NCBI RefSeq assembly: GCF_039541875.1
Contig: NZ_BAABHB010000014.1
Location: forward strand, 62,001-126,000
Length of the DNA: 64,000 nucleotides
Reading direction: 5' to 3'
Origin: Nibrella viscosa
GTDB taxonomy: Bacteria; Bacteroidota; Bacteroidia; Cytophagales; Spirosomataceae
Shown here: one piece after another, positions 52,358 through 59,811 of the stretch
Numbering within the stretch: the stretch's first letter is position 1
Layout: each line of letters begins with the position of its first letter
The notes under the pieces: generated by a model
Seen by the model: the letters and a program-made list of their open reading frames with translations, nothing else
What the model was told of the DNA's origin: nothing
Databases searched by the model: none
Position numbers and translations under genes: made by a program

Positions 52358-52726
52358 TTAATAACCATACAAACGGGCTTGCGCGGCCTTTGCCTCTTCG
52401 CTTACTGGCCTTACCTCCATCGGTTCACCGTTAATGCCAAAATACATCATACGATAGCTGCCTATTGGTCTGAAGTCCGTACCGTCATAGCTCATCATCT
52501 TTGCATGGTAGGCCAATAGTTGCAGGTCTTTTGCTGAAGCGTCTAAGTACTGCTTAATGTGCGAGTACTGCCGTTCTAAATCTTCGCCGTTTGTAATCAG
52601 CGGGCTTGATACGTTTAGCTCATCCTCCGTACCGTCTTGATAGTACAGCTTAACGCTTAGGATTTGCCGCTTTTCGGGCTTGCGGTTGAATGCTAACAGG
52701 TTTTCGTAAACAGGTACTTGATTCAT
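52358..52726 (-). CDS. Element protein of unknown function (122 aa)
   Basis: A 122-aa protein starting MNQVPVYENLLAFNRKPEKR, with a beta-rich first half (SVKLYYQDGTEDELNVSSPL) and a second half containing LQLLAYHAKMMSYDGTDFRP. No membrane segment, no known motif. It lies between the coiled-coil gene and the 233-aa gene on the same strand; its part in the element is unknown. Codon use agrees with the other element genes. Confidence 0.65.
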   Translation of the reverse strand: MNQVPVYENLLAFNRKPEKRQILSVKLYYQDGTEDELNVSSPLITNGEDLERQYSHIKQYLDASAKDLQLLAYHAKMMSYDGTDFRPIGSYRMMYFGINGEPMEVRPVSEEAKAAQARLYGY

Positions 52727-52766
52727 AGCTATAGACAGTTTGAAAGGTGAATAATTAATAAGGAGG

Positions 52767-53039
52767 TTAGTTGAAGCGGTTTTCTATTTCGGTGCTGCTC
52801 ATCAGGGCGTAAAGGGCTTGTTCTAACCTGTTCCTTTGGCCCTCTGCCTGTTTTAGTTCAGCGCGTAGTTTTCTGACCTCTTCAATGTGGGTGTTTAGCA
52901 GTTCATCCCGCCATTCAAGAAAATCTATCCGTTCGTCTCGGGTTCTGACTTCTTTGTAATCCGTCTGTTTTTGTATCGCTGCTTTGAGGTTTTCGTTTTC
53001 CCTTTGCAGTTGGGCAATGAGTGCTTTTTCAGGTGACAT
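52767..53039 (-). CDS. Small coiled-coil protein of the element
   Basis: A 90-aa protein from ATG 53039 (MSPEKALIAQLQRENENLKA). Nearly the whole chain is a heptad-like coiled coil (LQRENENLKAAIQKQTDYKE, HIEEVRKLRAELKQAEGQRN). The frame continues upstream past the recombinase stop, but that part has no such character. It may be a regulator or structural adaptor. It lies just downstream of the recombinase gene. Confidence 0.6.
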   Translation of the reverse strand: MSPEKALIAQLQRENENLKAAIQKQTDYKEVRTRDERIDFLEWRDELLNTHIEEVRKLRAELKQAEGQRNRLEQALYALMSSTEIENRFN

Positions 53040-53097
53040 AATCTGAAGGGGTTTACAGTTAGAAAGCAGTGAAGGAGGGGTATAGAGTACGTATCCC

Positions 53098-54225
53098 TTA
53101 CAGGTCAATCTTTAGCCGGTTTACAGCGTCCCGCTTTTGCTGATCTACGATCTTAGCGTAAATCTGCGTAGTGGCTAAGTCGCGGTGTCCAAGTAGCTTG
53201 GATATGGTGTAGATGTCGGTTCCCTGCTGAAGCTGAAGCGTAGCGAACGTATGCCGGAACGCATGAAAGGTAATAGGCCGGTGAATGCCTGCCATAAACG
53301 CCCACGTTTGTAGCTTCTGGTTCTGCCAGGCCGAATAAGCCAGGCGGGGGAATACCTTTTCGGTATCGGTTCCCTTTTGGCCTAACAGCTTATAGGCTGA
53401 GTCAGATAACGGCATCGTTTCTACGCCTTCGGTTTTCTTCTGTGTGAAGCGTAGGTAATGGCCGGTCTCATCAGAATACACCTCTGACCAAACCAGCTTT
53501 GCAATGTCGCTGTAACGTAAGCCAGTGAGGGCGGAAAACAGCGCGGCCCGTTTCAGGTCGGGTAAATCGCACTCGGTACGGGCAAGGGACTGAACCTCTG
53601 CCAGGCTCAAAAACTCCCGCTGCGTTTCTTTGCGGGTAAGCCGCTTTACCTTCTGTGAGGGGTCGGCGGCTAGTATCTTATCATCAACGGCCCGCTTTAA
53701 GGAGGTCTTGAAAATGGTGAAGTAGCCAACGGCTGAGTTATGAGCCAATTTGGGTTTGGTTGTTCGGAGGGAAGGGGCTGAGGTCAGATACTCCCTGAAG
53801 CTGCGGCAAAAGCCCTCGGTAATGTCTTTAGCCATTAGCTGACCTTCTGAGAATAGATGCAGGTAACAGTAAACGCTCATCCAATTGTTACGGCTACCCT
53901 TAAAGGTTCCTTCCGCTTTCTGCTTTTTGGCTAACTCATGGAAGTAGGCTAGAAAGTCTTTGTTCTCCTCTACTTTGCTGAGGAAACCATAGTAACCCCG
54001 TTGAACCTCTAATTGACGCTGAGCGCGTATGTTTTCGCCTAACAGCCGGGTTTCCTTGTTGTGCTGCCGTTCAATCTCCAAACGGGGTTTTGCGTAAACA
54101 TACAGTCCTAAAAATTCCCGGCGTGTAGGCTTGCCGGTGTCAGGATGCAGGATAGGCGGGTAAAAGTCAAGATAAAGACTTTTGCGGCCGTCGCTGATTG
54201 GCTTTTCTCGTAGTGATACATTCAT
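53098..54225 (-). CDS. Tyrosine site-specific recombinase (integrase)
   Basis: A 375-aa Bacteroidota-type tyrosine recombinase. An Arm-DNA/SAM-like N-terminal domain (residues 1-100) and a core-binding domain (NNWMSVYCYLHLF) precede the catalytic domain with Arg in LTGLRYSDIAKLVWSE, a Lys in a beta-hairpin (YLRFTQKKT), HAFRHTFATLQLQQG (His-x-x-Arg), LLGHRDLATTQIYAKI (His and nucleophile Tyr). All six active residues appear present. It is placed next to attR, as expected, and should integrate the element at the msrA 3' end. It has a promoter-like region with direct repeats upstream. Confidence 0.95.
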   Translation of the reverse strand: MNVSLREKPISDGRKSLYLDFYPPILHPDTGKPTRREFLGLYVYAKPRLEIERQHNKETRLLGENIRAQRQLEVQRGYYGFLSKVEENKDFLAYFHELAKKQKAEGTFKGSRNNWMSVYCYLHLFSEGQLMAKDITEGFCRSFREYLTSAPSLRTTKPKLAHNSAVGYFTIFKTSLKRAVDDKILAADPSQKVKRLTRKETQREFLSLAEVQSLARTECDLPDLKRAALFSALTGLRYSDIAKLVWSEVYSDETGHYLRFTQKKTEGVETMPLSDSAYKLLGQKGTDTEKVFPRLAYSAWQNQKLQTWAFMAGIHRPITFHAFRHTFATLQLQQGTDIYTISKLLGHRDLATTQIYAKIVDQQKRDAVNRLKIDL

Positions 54226-54243
54226 TGTTCCGCTGCTCTAAGA

Positions 54244-54314
54244 TTTGTACCTCAACTCGGTTGTCCTTCATTCAGGATACCCTAAAGGTACAAAACACCT
54301 CCTAAAGGTACAAA
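54244..54314 (-). promoter_or_regulatory. Repeats and candidate promoter upstream of the recombinase
   Basis: CCTAAAGGTACAAA occurs at 54281-54294 and 54301-54314, exactly 20 bp apart, and an inverted AGGTACAAA core at 54244-54252. Read on the minus strand this gives TTTG, 20 bp, then TACCTTTA, close to the Bacteroidota TTTG/TAnnTTTG promoter layout for the gene starting at 54225. The repeats could alternatively be recombinase arm sites or operator sites. Confidence 0.5.
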
Positions 54315-54349
54315 TACTAAGACGAAATAAACCTATAGAACGGGCAAGA

Positions 54350-54370
54350 AAAAAGCCCCAAAAAGGGGCT
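54350..54370 (-). terminator. Terminator at the right element border
   Basis: Stem AGCCCC / GGGGCT with loop AAAAA, followed on the minus strand by a T-run. It lies 16 bp inside attR and ends the msrA transcript. The hairpin core is identical to that at the left border (45991-46039). Confidence 0.75.
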
Positions 54371-54385
54371 GATTTACGCTGTAGC

Positions 54386-54429
54386 AGGGTTTTTGTTAAT
54401 GACCGGCTACCTGTTTGTTTTGTGGCTTC
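54386..54429. repeat. attR: right 44-bp direct repeat
   Basis: Identical to 46037-46080. It includes the last 11 codons and stop codon of msrA (the stop is at 54396-54398), so integration leaves the msrA product unchanged. Confidence 0.93.
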
Positions 54430-55121
54430 AGTTTAGCCTGAAACACCTTTTTGAACTTATCAAGCTTCGGCGCAATCACAAAGGCGCAATAGGCCTGGTC
54501 GGGGTTGTGGGCGAAGTAATCCTGGTGGTAGTCTTCGGCTACATAAAACGCCGGTGCCGGGCTAATTTCCGTAACAATCGGCCTGTCGTACGCCTTAGCT
54601 TCGTTCAGCTCCTTTTTGTACTTCTCGGCTAGTTGCTTCTGTTCGTCGTTGTGGTAGAAAATCACAGAGCGGTACTGCGTGCCCACGTCGGCACCCTGGC
54701 GGTTAAGCGAGGTTGGGTCGTGGCTGCGGAAGAATGCTTCCAGCAGTTGCGCGTAAGTAATTTTGGCCGGGTCATACGTCACCTCTACGCACTCGGCATG
54801 GCCGGTTGTGCCGGTGCATACTTCTTTGTAGGTCGGATTGGCATTCTTGCCGCCGGCATAGCCCGAAACGGCGTCTACTACCCCGTCGAGTTGTTCAAAC
54901 ATCGCTTCCGTACACCAGAAGCAGCCCGTTCCGAAAGTCGCTTTGTCGAGGCCCGCACCCGATGAGCCTTTTGCCGTGTTGGCAACAGTTGTCGTATTCA
55001 TAGTGGTTGATTTTGCCTGTTTGCTGGGTTTACCGGGCTGTGCACACGACAGCACCGAAAGAAACGGAAGCAGCGCGAGTGGCATTGTCGCCAGTTGCTT
55101 CCAAAAGCCGGAGTTAAACAT
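54396..55121 (-). CDS. msrA: Peptide-methionine (S)-S-oxide reductase, exported
   Basis: A 241-aa protein with an N-terminal signal and lipobox (LLPFLSVLSCAQ), so likely a lipoprotein, then a Thr/Ser/Ala linker. The catalytic domain begins FGTGCFWCTEAMFEQLDGVV with the nucleophilic Cys in GCFWCTE, followed by VSGYAGGKNANPTYKEVCTG and EDYHQDYFAHNPDQAYC, which carries recycling Cys. The family repairs oxidised methionine. The 3' end, including stop codon, is inside the 44-bp attR repeat, so the mobile element has supplied or preserved the last codons. Divergent from the first PPK2 gene (72 bp). Confidence 0.95.
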   Translation of the reverse strand: MFNSGFWKQLATMPLALLPFLSVLSCAQPGKPSKQAKSTTMNTTTVANTAKGSSGAGLDKATFGTGCFWCTEAMFEQLDGVVDAVSGYAGGKNANPTYKEVCTGTTGHAECVEVTYDPAKITYAQLLEAFFRSHDPTSLNRQGADVGTQYRSVIFYHNDEQKQLAEKYKKELNEAKAYDRPIVTEISPAPAFYVAEDYHQDYFAHNPDQAYCAFVIAPKLDKFKKVFQAKLKPQNKQVAGH

Positions 55122-55193
55122 AGTAGAGGGTAGGCGGTTGTTTTGTACATTGGCATAACAAACCGTTTTTCCATAAAGTTTACCGACACAACC

Positions 55194-56114
55194 GTGAGTA
55201 CACCAACTGATTTAGCTACTGTTGACCTGGATCAATTTCGGTACAATGGCCGCTCCGGCCGTACCCTGAAAATTAAGGATTTACCTACTGAGCTTGACGA
55301 TTTTTATGAGGATGACGCCCACTACGAACAGTTGTTGCGGGAGCAGGCGCATCAGATCGATGAACTTCAGCAGATGATGTATGCCCATAACCGGTATGGG
55401 CTGGTGGTTATTTTTCAGGCGATGGATGCCGCCGGCAAAGACGGTACCATCCTGCACGTTTTCTCGGGCGTGAATCCGTTGGGAATGCGGATTCACTCGT
55501 ACAAACGGCCGAATGATAACGAACTCGACCACGATTTCATGTGGCGCCACCTAATCGACCTCCCCGAGCGGGGCACGATCGGCGTCTTCAATCGGTCGTA
55601 CTATGAAGAAGTACTCGTGGTGAAAGTTCACCCGGAAATCCTGACCAAAAACCAGCGACTGCCCGAAGAGCTAACCAGCAATCCTGATACCGTATGGAAA
55701 CAGCGGTATGAGGATATCCGAAATATTGAGCGGTATCTGTACCGAAACGGTTTCCGGGTAGTCAAATTTTTTCTGAACGTATCGTTTAAAGAGCAAAGCA
55801 AACGGCTGCTGAAGCGCATTGAACGGCCGGCTAAGAACTGGAAGTTCGACGAGCAGGATGTAGTTGAGCGTGGATTCTGGAAGCAGTATATGCAGGCCTA
55901 CGAGGAAGCCATCAACGAAACCGCCGACGGGAAAGCGCCCTGGTACGTGATTCCGGCCGACGATAAGAAAAACATGCGGCTACTGGTTGCCAAAGCACTG
56001 GTTGGTGAGCTTCAGAAATTAAACCTATCCTTTCCGGACGTTAGCGAAAGCCGGCAGCAAACCCTACAGCACCTGAAGGACGTAATTACGCAGCAGGATA
56101 AAGACATGGAGTAA
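55194..56114 (+). CDS. PPK2 family polyphosphate kinase, copy 1
   Basis: About 306 aa from GTG 55194; the frame is open to 55143 but that leader is not conserved in the second copy. The P-loop is FQAMDAAGKDGTI, with downstream LPERGTIGVFNRSYYEEVLV (lid and Asp/Arg residues) and KNWKFDEQDVVERGFWKQYM. This family transfers phosphate between polyphosphate and nucleotides (ADP, GDP or AMP depending on class). Product 2 follows after 25 bp and is a clear paralogue, so the two are in tandem in one operon. Phosphorylation class is not determined here. Confidence 0.93.
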   Translation: MSTPTDLATVDLDQFRYNGRSGRTLKIKDLPTELDDFYEDDAHYEQLLREQAHQIDELQQMMYAHNRYGLVVIFQAMDAAGKDGTILHVFSGVNPLGMRIHSYKRPNDNELDHDFMWRHLIDLPERGTIGVFNRSYYEEVLVVKVHPEILTKNQRLPEELTSNPDTVWKQRYEDIRNIERYLYRNGFRVVKFFLNVSFKEQSKRLLKRIERPAKNWKFDEQDVVERGFWKQYMQAYEEAINETADGKAPWYVIPADDKKNMRLLVAKALVGELQKLNLSFPDVSESRQQTLQHLKDVITQQDKDME

Positions 56115-56139
56115 TCAGGAAGAATAACTCCCCGGTGTT

Positions 56140-57033
56140 ATGAAAAAGAAATTGGGTAAACCGGCCGATTTTCGGTACGATGGACATCGCAAAGGCGGCA
56201 AGAGACTGGCTATTAGTAACCTGCCAACCTGCATAGAACCCCTGTACGAGTCGGAGGAGGACTGGGACCGGCAGATGTTTGACCTGAGCTCCCGGATGGA
56301 TCAGTTGCAGAACGTAATGCACGCCGATGAGCATTATGGCCTGGTGGTTCTCTTTCAGGCAATGGATGCCGCCGGTAAAGACAGCAGCATCCGGCACGTT
56401 TTCAAAGGATTGAACCCCTCCCGGTTCAGAATAACGGCCTTTAAGAAACCTGGATCAAAAGACCTGAAACACGAATTTATGTGGCGGTTCTGGCGGGAAC
56501 TGCCCGAACGGGGGACCATTGGCATCTTTAACCGCACATACTATGAGGAAACGCTGATCCTGCGTATACACCCGGAGCGTTTGAAAGAGCAAATGATTCC
56601 TAAAAATCTGTTGCCCAAAGGCAATCAGCTCTGGAAAGAGCGCTTTGCCGACATTGTCTGCTTTGAAGAGTACCTGTACCGCAATGGGTTTCCGGTTATC
56701 AAATTCTTCTTACACGTAGCCAAACAGGAGCAGGGACAGCGGCTGATCAGCCGGCTCCGCGATCCGGAAAAGCAGTGGAAGCTCAGCGAAAGCGACCTGG
56801 AAGAACGCGAGCATTGGGGAGAGTACATGCAGGCCTACGAAGAAGTGATTACCCAAACGGCCACCAAAAACAACCCCTGGTACGTGATTCCCAGCGACGA
56901 TCGGAAAAACCAGCAACTCATCATTGCCCGGATTATGGTTGAGGTCCTGGAGTCACTGCCGGTAAACTTCCCACAGAAAGACGGGCAGGAGGCTGAAAAG
57001 CTCATTCGGATCATTGAAAAGCAGGATATGTAG
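56140..57033 (+). CDS. PPK2 family polyphosphate kinase, copy 2
   Basis: A 297-aa paralogue of the preceding gene, sharing the same order of motifs: FQAMDAAGKDSSI (P-loop), LPERGTIGIFNRTYYEETLI, NRTYYEETLILRIHPE and KQWKLSESDLEEREHWGEYM. The N-terminus is different (MKKKLGKPADFRYDGHRKGG). The two copies are diverged enough to suggest an old duplication with possibly different nucleotide preference or a heteromeric arrangement. Stops in a short hairpin shared with the opposing gene. Confidence 0.93.
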   Translation: MKKKLGKPADFRYDGHRKGGKRLAISNLPTCIEPLYESEEDWDRQMFDLSSRMDQLQNVMHADEHYGLVVLFQAMDAAGKDSSIRHVFKGLNPSRFRITAFKKPGSKDLKHEFMWRFWRELPERGTIGIFNRTYYEETLILRIHPERLKEQMIPKNLLPKGNQLWKERFADIVCFEEYLYRNGFPVIKFFLHVAKQEQGQRLISRLRDPEKQWKLSESDLEEREHWGEYMQAYEEVITQTATKNNPWYVIPSDDRKNQQLIIARIMVEVLESLPVNFPQKDGQEAEKLIRIIEKQDM

Positions 57034-57051
57034 GGGCCTGCGGACCCCTAC
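57030..57051. other. Short hairpin spanning convergent stop codons
   Basis: GTAGGGG / CCCCTAC with an 8-nt spacer, overlapping the TAG stops of the PPK2 copy 2 and glycoside hydrolase genes. No T-run; weak as a terminator. Confidence 0.4.
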
Positions 57052-58250
57052 AACAGCACCACTTCCTGTTCTGCAAGTAGCGCCTGTGCGTTCAGCAGGG
57101 CTTCGGCATAAGGCTGGTAAAGTAGCCGGCGCGGAGGCCCATCGGCAGAGAGATCGGCATCCCACAGGCCGGCCCGGTGCCAGGGCGTCAGGTGATCCCA
57201 GTCGGGCCGGTCGATGATGGGGTACAGGCAGACGCCCCAAAGCGGTACTCCCTGGTTTAGCACCGCTGCGCACTCCTGGGAAACAAACCGAATCCAGTGC
57301 GGCCGGTCAATGCCGGGGTGGCTGGTTTCGGAAATGACCAGCGGGCGTTTGTAGCGGTTGTAAGCCTCCAGGAGTAAGCTCCGCAAGGGACGCCAGCGCG
57401 GGTCGGGCGGCAGGTTGGCCCACGGCAGCATAGCGTGGCTGCCTACCTCCCATTGATTGTTGTAATAGTAGTTAAGGCCTAGGATATCCAGGTATTCCGG
57501 CTTGCCCCCCAGCTCGGGGCACATGCGGCCAACCAGTATATCCATCGCCTGGTACTGATTCTCATGCTGACCAACAGCCTCAGAAACCTGCATATCGTTG
57601 GCGTTAATGGCCGGTACAACACTGATCAGCGGTTCCGTACTCATCAGGCGAATGGTCGGGTCGGCTTCGCGCAGGGCCGCTACGCCTTCGATGTACGCCC
57701 GCATCAGGCCGTATTTAACTTCCCAGCCCTGCCCTACGCAGTAAGGTGACGTGCCCCGTACGTCTCCGCCTAACCACGCCATGAAGCCCACTTCGTTGAT
57801 GGGCGTTACAACCAGCGTCCCATCGGGATCTTTGGAGCGGTAAAAGGCAACAAAGGCCCGGCAAAGGGCCGCAAACCGGCGAGCAAACATCGGGTGCAGG
57901 GGTGTCAGATCGTCGGGGTAGCCAAAGTGGCACAGATCCCAGATTTGCTGGATACCGGCCGCTTTGCCGCTGTCGATCATGGCCGATACCACCCGCCAGT
58001 CGTACTGGTACGCCCGTGTTTCCACCTGACTCCAGCGGATACCTTCGCGGACGGTCCGGATGTTAAACGGGTGCAGGTCGGCGTAATCCTGATCGACCCG
58101 GTCAAGATGGCCGGTGAGCGTCAGAAAATCGACCCGGTGGCCAAACGCATTCTGCTGGTCGGTACATTCGTAACCGGCCATCCAGAACGAGCGGAACGGG
58201 TTTGCCGGACCAGGTTCGGGAAAAGAAGGGAGTCTTTGGGAATAAAGCAT
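57048..58250 (-). CDS. Clan GH-A glycoside hydrolase, beta-glucosidase-like
   Basis: A 400-aa cytosolic-type protein (no clear signal). It has a TIM-barrel pattern: FWMAGYECTDQQNAFGHRVD near the start, then IRTVREGIRWSQVETRAYQY, acid/base Glu in VTPINEVGFMAW (about 155) and a likely nucleophile Glu in LVISETSHPGID (about 305). This resembles COG2723/GH1-type beta-glycosidases, though the NEP and ENG motifs of true GH1 are altered (INEVG, SETS). It stands alone on the minus strand, converging on the PPK2 pair. Substrate unknown. Confidence 0.75.
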   Translation of the reverse strand: MLYSQRLPSFPEPGPANPFRSFWMAGYECTDQQNAFGHRVDFLTLTGHLDRVDQDYADLHPFNIRTVREGIRWSQVETRAYQYDWRVVSAMIDSGKAAGIQQIWDLCHFGYPDDLTPLHPMFARRFAALCRAFVAFYRSKDPDGTLVVTPINEVGFMAWLGGDVRGTSPYCVGQGWEVKYGLMRAYIEGVAALREADPTIRLMSTEPLISVVPAINANDMQVSEAVGQHENQYQAMDILVGRMCPELGGKPEYLDILGLNYYYNNQWEVGSHAMLPWANLPPDPRWRPLRSLLLEAYNRYKRPLVISETSHPGIDRPHWIRFVSQECAAVLNQGVPLWGVCLYPIIDRPDWDHLTPWHRAGLWDADLSADGPPRRLLYQPYAEALLNAQALLAEQEVVLL

Positions 58251-58426
58251 AACAGGCTATAGCGCCGGCAGAAAAATAAAACACATCCGGTACAGACATG
58301 CCTCTTGTTTCGGCCGATCGGTTAGTTCTCAGGCGAAGTACGGAAGTGATTTTCGGAGAACGATTAGTTTTTGACGCAGTGGTCTGATTTTTATCCGACG
58401 GAGCCGTATTGTCCCCTGCCTACGAG

Positions 58427-59290
58427 TTACAGCGGCTCTACCTTATACCCGGCCTTGCGCAATAGCTCGATCAGGCCGTTCGGGCCGGGCAGGTGGAGGG
58501 CTCCAACAGCAACAAAGGTGGGCCTGACCGCCATCAGATTGGGCAGTTTCTTCATCCAGTTCCGGTTGCGTTCATCCACCAGGTAAGTCATGTCACCGTA
58601 CTGTTCGCCATATTGTTCGCTGAGTTTCCACATGCCGTTCAGGTCTTCGGACAGATACAGGTTGGTGAGCGACTGCGAGGTTTTGCGCATGTTGCCTTTT
58701 TCTTTCACCATCTGCACCAGTTGTTTCGCCTGTTTCTCAACCGGGTCATGGTCGTAGAGCATGGTAATCTGTTCTTCCATGGTTTCCAGCGGGGTTACGG
58801 TTTTACCCAGCTTTTTACCCTCGGCGGCAAAATACAGATCCAGCGGCTGACCGGTAAAGCGCTTCAGCGTATCGGATTCTTTTTCCAGATAGGCGAGACT
58901 CAGCATGGTGGAGGTAACAATTGGCTTTACCTGATTGAAAAGGCCGAGGTCAAAGCCTGTCGCCTTCTGAAATTCAGCGGCTACCAGGTTATACTCTTTC
59001 TCGCTTATCAGGTTCGGCAGGCTGTTGGTCAGCATCAGCGCCCGCATAGCCATGTTCAGCATGGCCGACGAGTCGACAACCATCTCGACAACCACACCGT
59101 CGGCATTCTGATAGGCGGTTTTTACTTTCGTGTTCTGATCGAGGTAACTATCTTTCAGGATATGGTACGTACCGAACAGGTAGGAGGGCTTTTTCAGTCC
59201 ATTACCGGACACCTGCCAGAGCAGGGATGATTGCGCAGTGGCCGATTGGACTATAAAGGCCAGTACTAAAAGGGCGTGGAGCTTTTTCAT
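58427..59290 (-). CDS. TraB/GumN family exported protein
   Basis: A 287-aa exported protein of the TraB/PrgY/GumN family, also called ChaN/Tiki-like in part. Signal peptide LLVLAFIVQSATAQ, then the family motifs SYLFGTYHILKD (conserved GTxH), GVVVEMVVDSS and the C-terminal FVAVGALHLPGPNGLIELLR with the conserved GALHL. These residues form the proposed metal-dependent protease-like site. The gene starts within 4 nt of the end of the ABA4-like pseudogene, forming an operon. Substrate unknown. Confidence 0.88.
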   Translation of the reverse strand: MKKLHALLVLAFIVQSATAQSSLLWQVSGNGLKKPSYLFGTYHILKDSYLDQNTKVKTAYQNADGVVVEMVVDSSAMLNMAMRALMLTNSLPNLISEKEYNLVAAEFQKATGFDLGLFNQVKPIVTSTMLSLAYLEKESDTLKRFTGQPLDLYFAAEGKKLGKTVTPLETMEEQITMLYDHDPVEKQAKQLVQMVKEKGNMRKTSQSLTNLYLSEDLNGMWKLSEQYGEQYGDMTYLVDERNRNWMKKLPNLMAVRPTFVAVGALHLPGPNGLIELLRKAGYKVEPL

Positions 59291-59709
59291 GCGTCCGGCT
59301 TTCTAAAAAATCGAATGACTAAATATAACAACAGCCCGGTTGGGCCGAGCATGAAGCAAAACAGTAAACACGGAATAAGTAAGAAATGATTGATGGTGCG
59401 CTGCTGACCATCTCGCAGCATCCAGCATCCCGCCACCAGGTCAAAAGCAAGATAATGAATCCAGCCCACCAACACCGCATTTTCCTGATTAAATAACGAT
59501 TTTATGCCCGATAAGGTACTAAACGAACCAAAATCTAAGGCTGCAGCTCCCGTTACTACATAAGAAAGGTAGATTACCGCCAGCAGAGCCGGAATCAGCA
59601 AGGTTCTGATCAGCTATTGGGTAACCCGCCAGCGCGGAGCCGCCAGCATCAGCAGCCACTGAGGCAGCACCACAAGGTTGGCCAGTTGGAAGACAGTATC
59701 GGTGTTCAT
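59287..59709 (-). pseudogene. ABA4-like (DUF4281) membrane protein gene with an in-frame amber codon
   Basis: Read from ATG 59709 the frame gives MNTDTVFQLANLVVLPQWLL, then TAG at 59614-59616 (codon 32), then continues open to 59287 (stop overlapping the TraB start by 4 nt). Ignoring the stop, the protein is 140 aa with the features of the Aba4/DUF4281 family: TVFQLANLVVLPQWLLM, LVGWIHYLAFDLVAGCWMLR and CFMLGPTGLLLYLVIRFF. Two or three transmembrane helices are split by the amber. It is either a point-mutated pseudogene, a sequencing error, or a functional readthrough; downstream internal starts could give a shorter product. TraB translation could suffer. Confidence 0.8.
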
Positions 59710-59811
59710 TTTTTTGTTTCTGGTAAAGAACGGATTATTCGGCCGATTCTGGGTTTCATTTACAGGCTAAATTTTTGTACTTTGGCGTACTCTCCTAAGC
59801 AGATTGAGCGC

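Larger units (their letters stand above)
46037..54429. mobile_element. Integrated element (~8.35 kb) in the 3' end of msrA, phage-satellite or integrative-replicon-like
   Basis: Bounded by a perfect 44-bp direct repeat (46037-46080, 54386-54429) derived from the msrA 3' end. A tyrosine recombinase gene lies 160 bp inside the right border. All genes are on the minus strand: recombinase, coiled-coil protein, two unknowns, excisionase-like HTH, VRR-NUC nuclease, small unknown, RepA-like ATPase, primase-like VirE_N protein, and a two-gene cassette. An iteron-like region lies upstream of that cassette. No relaxase, type IV secretion, capsid, terminase or resistance gene is seen. The gene content suggests an element that integrates and can replicate, possibly mobilised by another phage or plasmid. 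Confidence 0.92.

Noticed and set aside
46037..54429. Prophage or ICE interpretation of the element
   Set aside because: No capsid, terminase, tail, relaxase or type IV secretion gene is visible in 8.35 kb.
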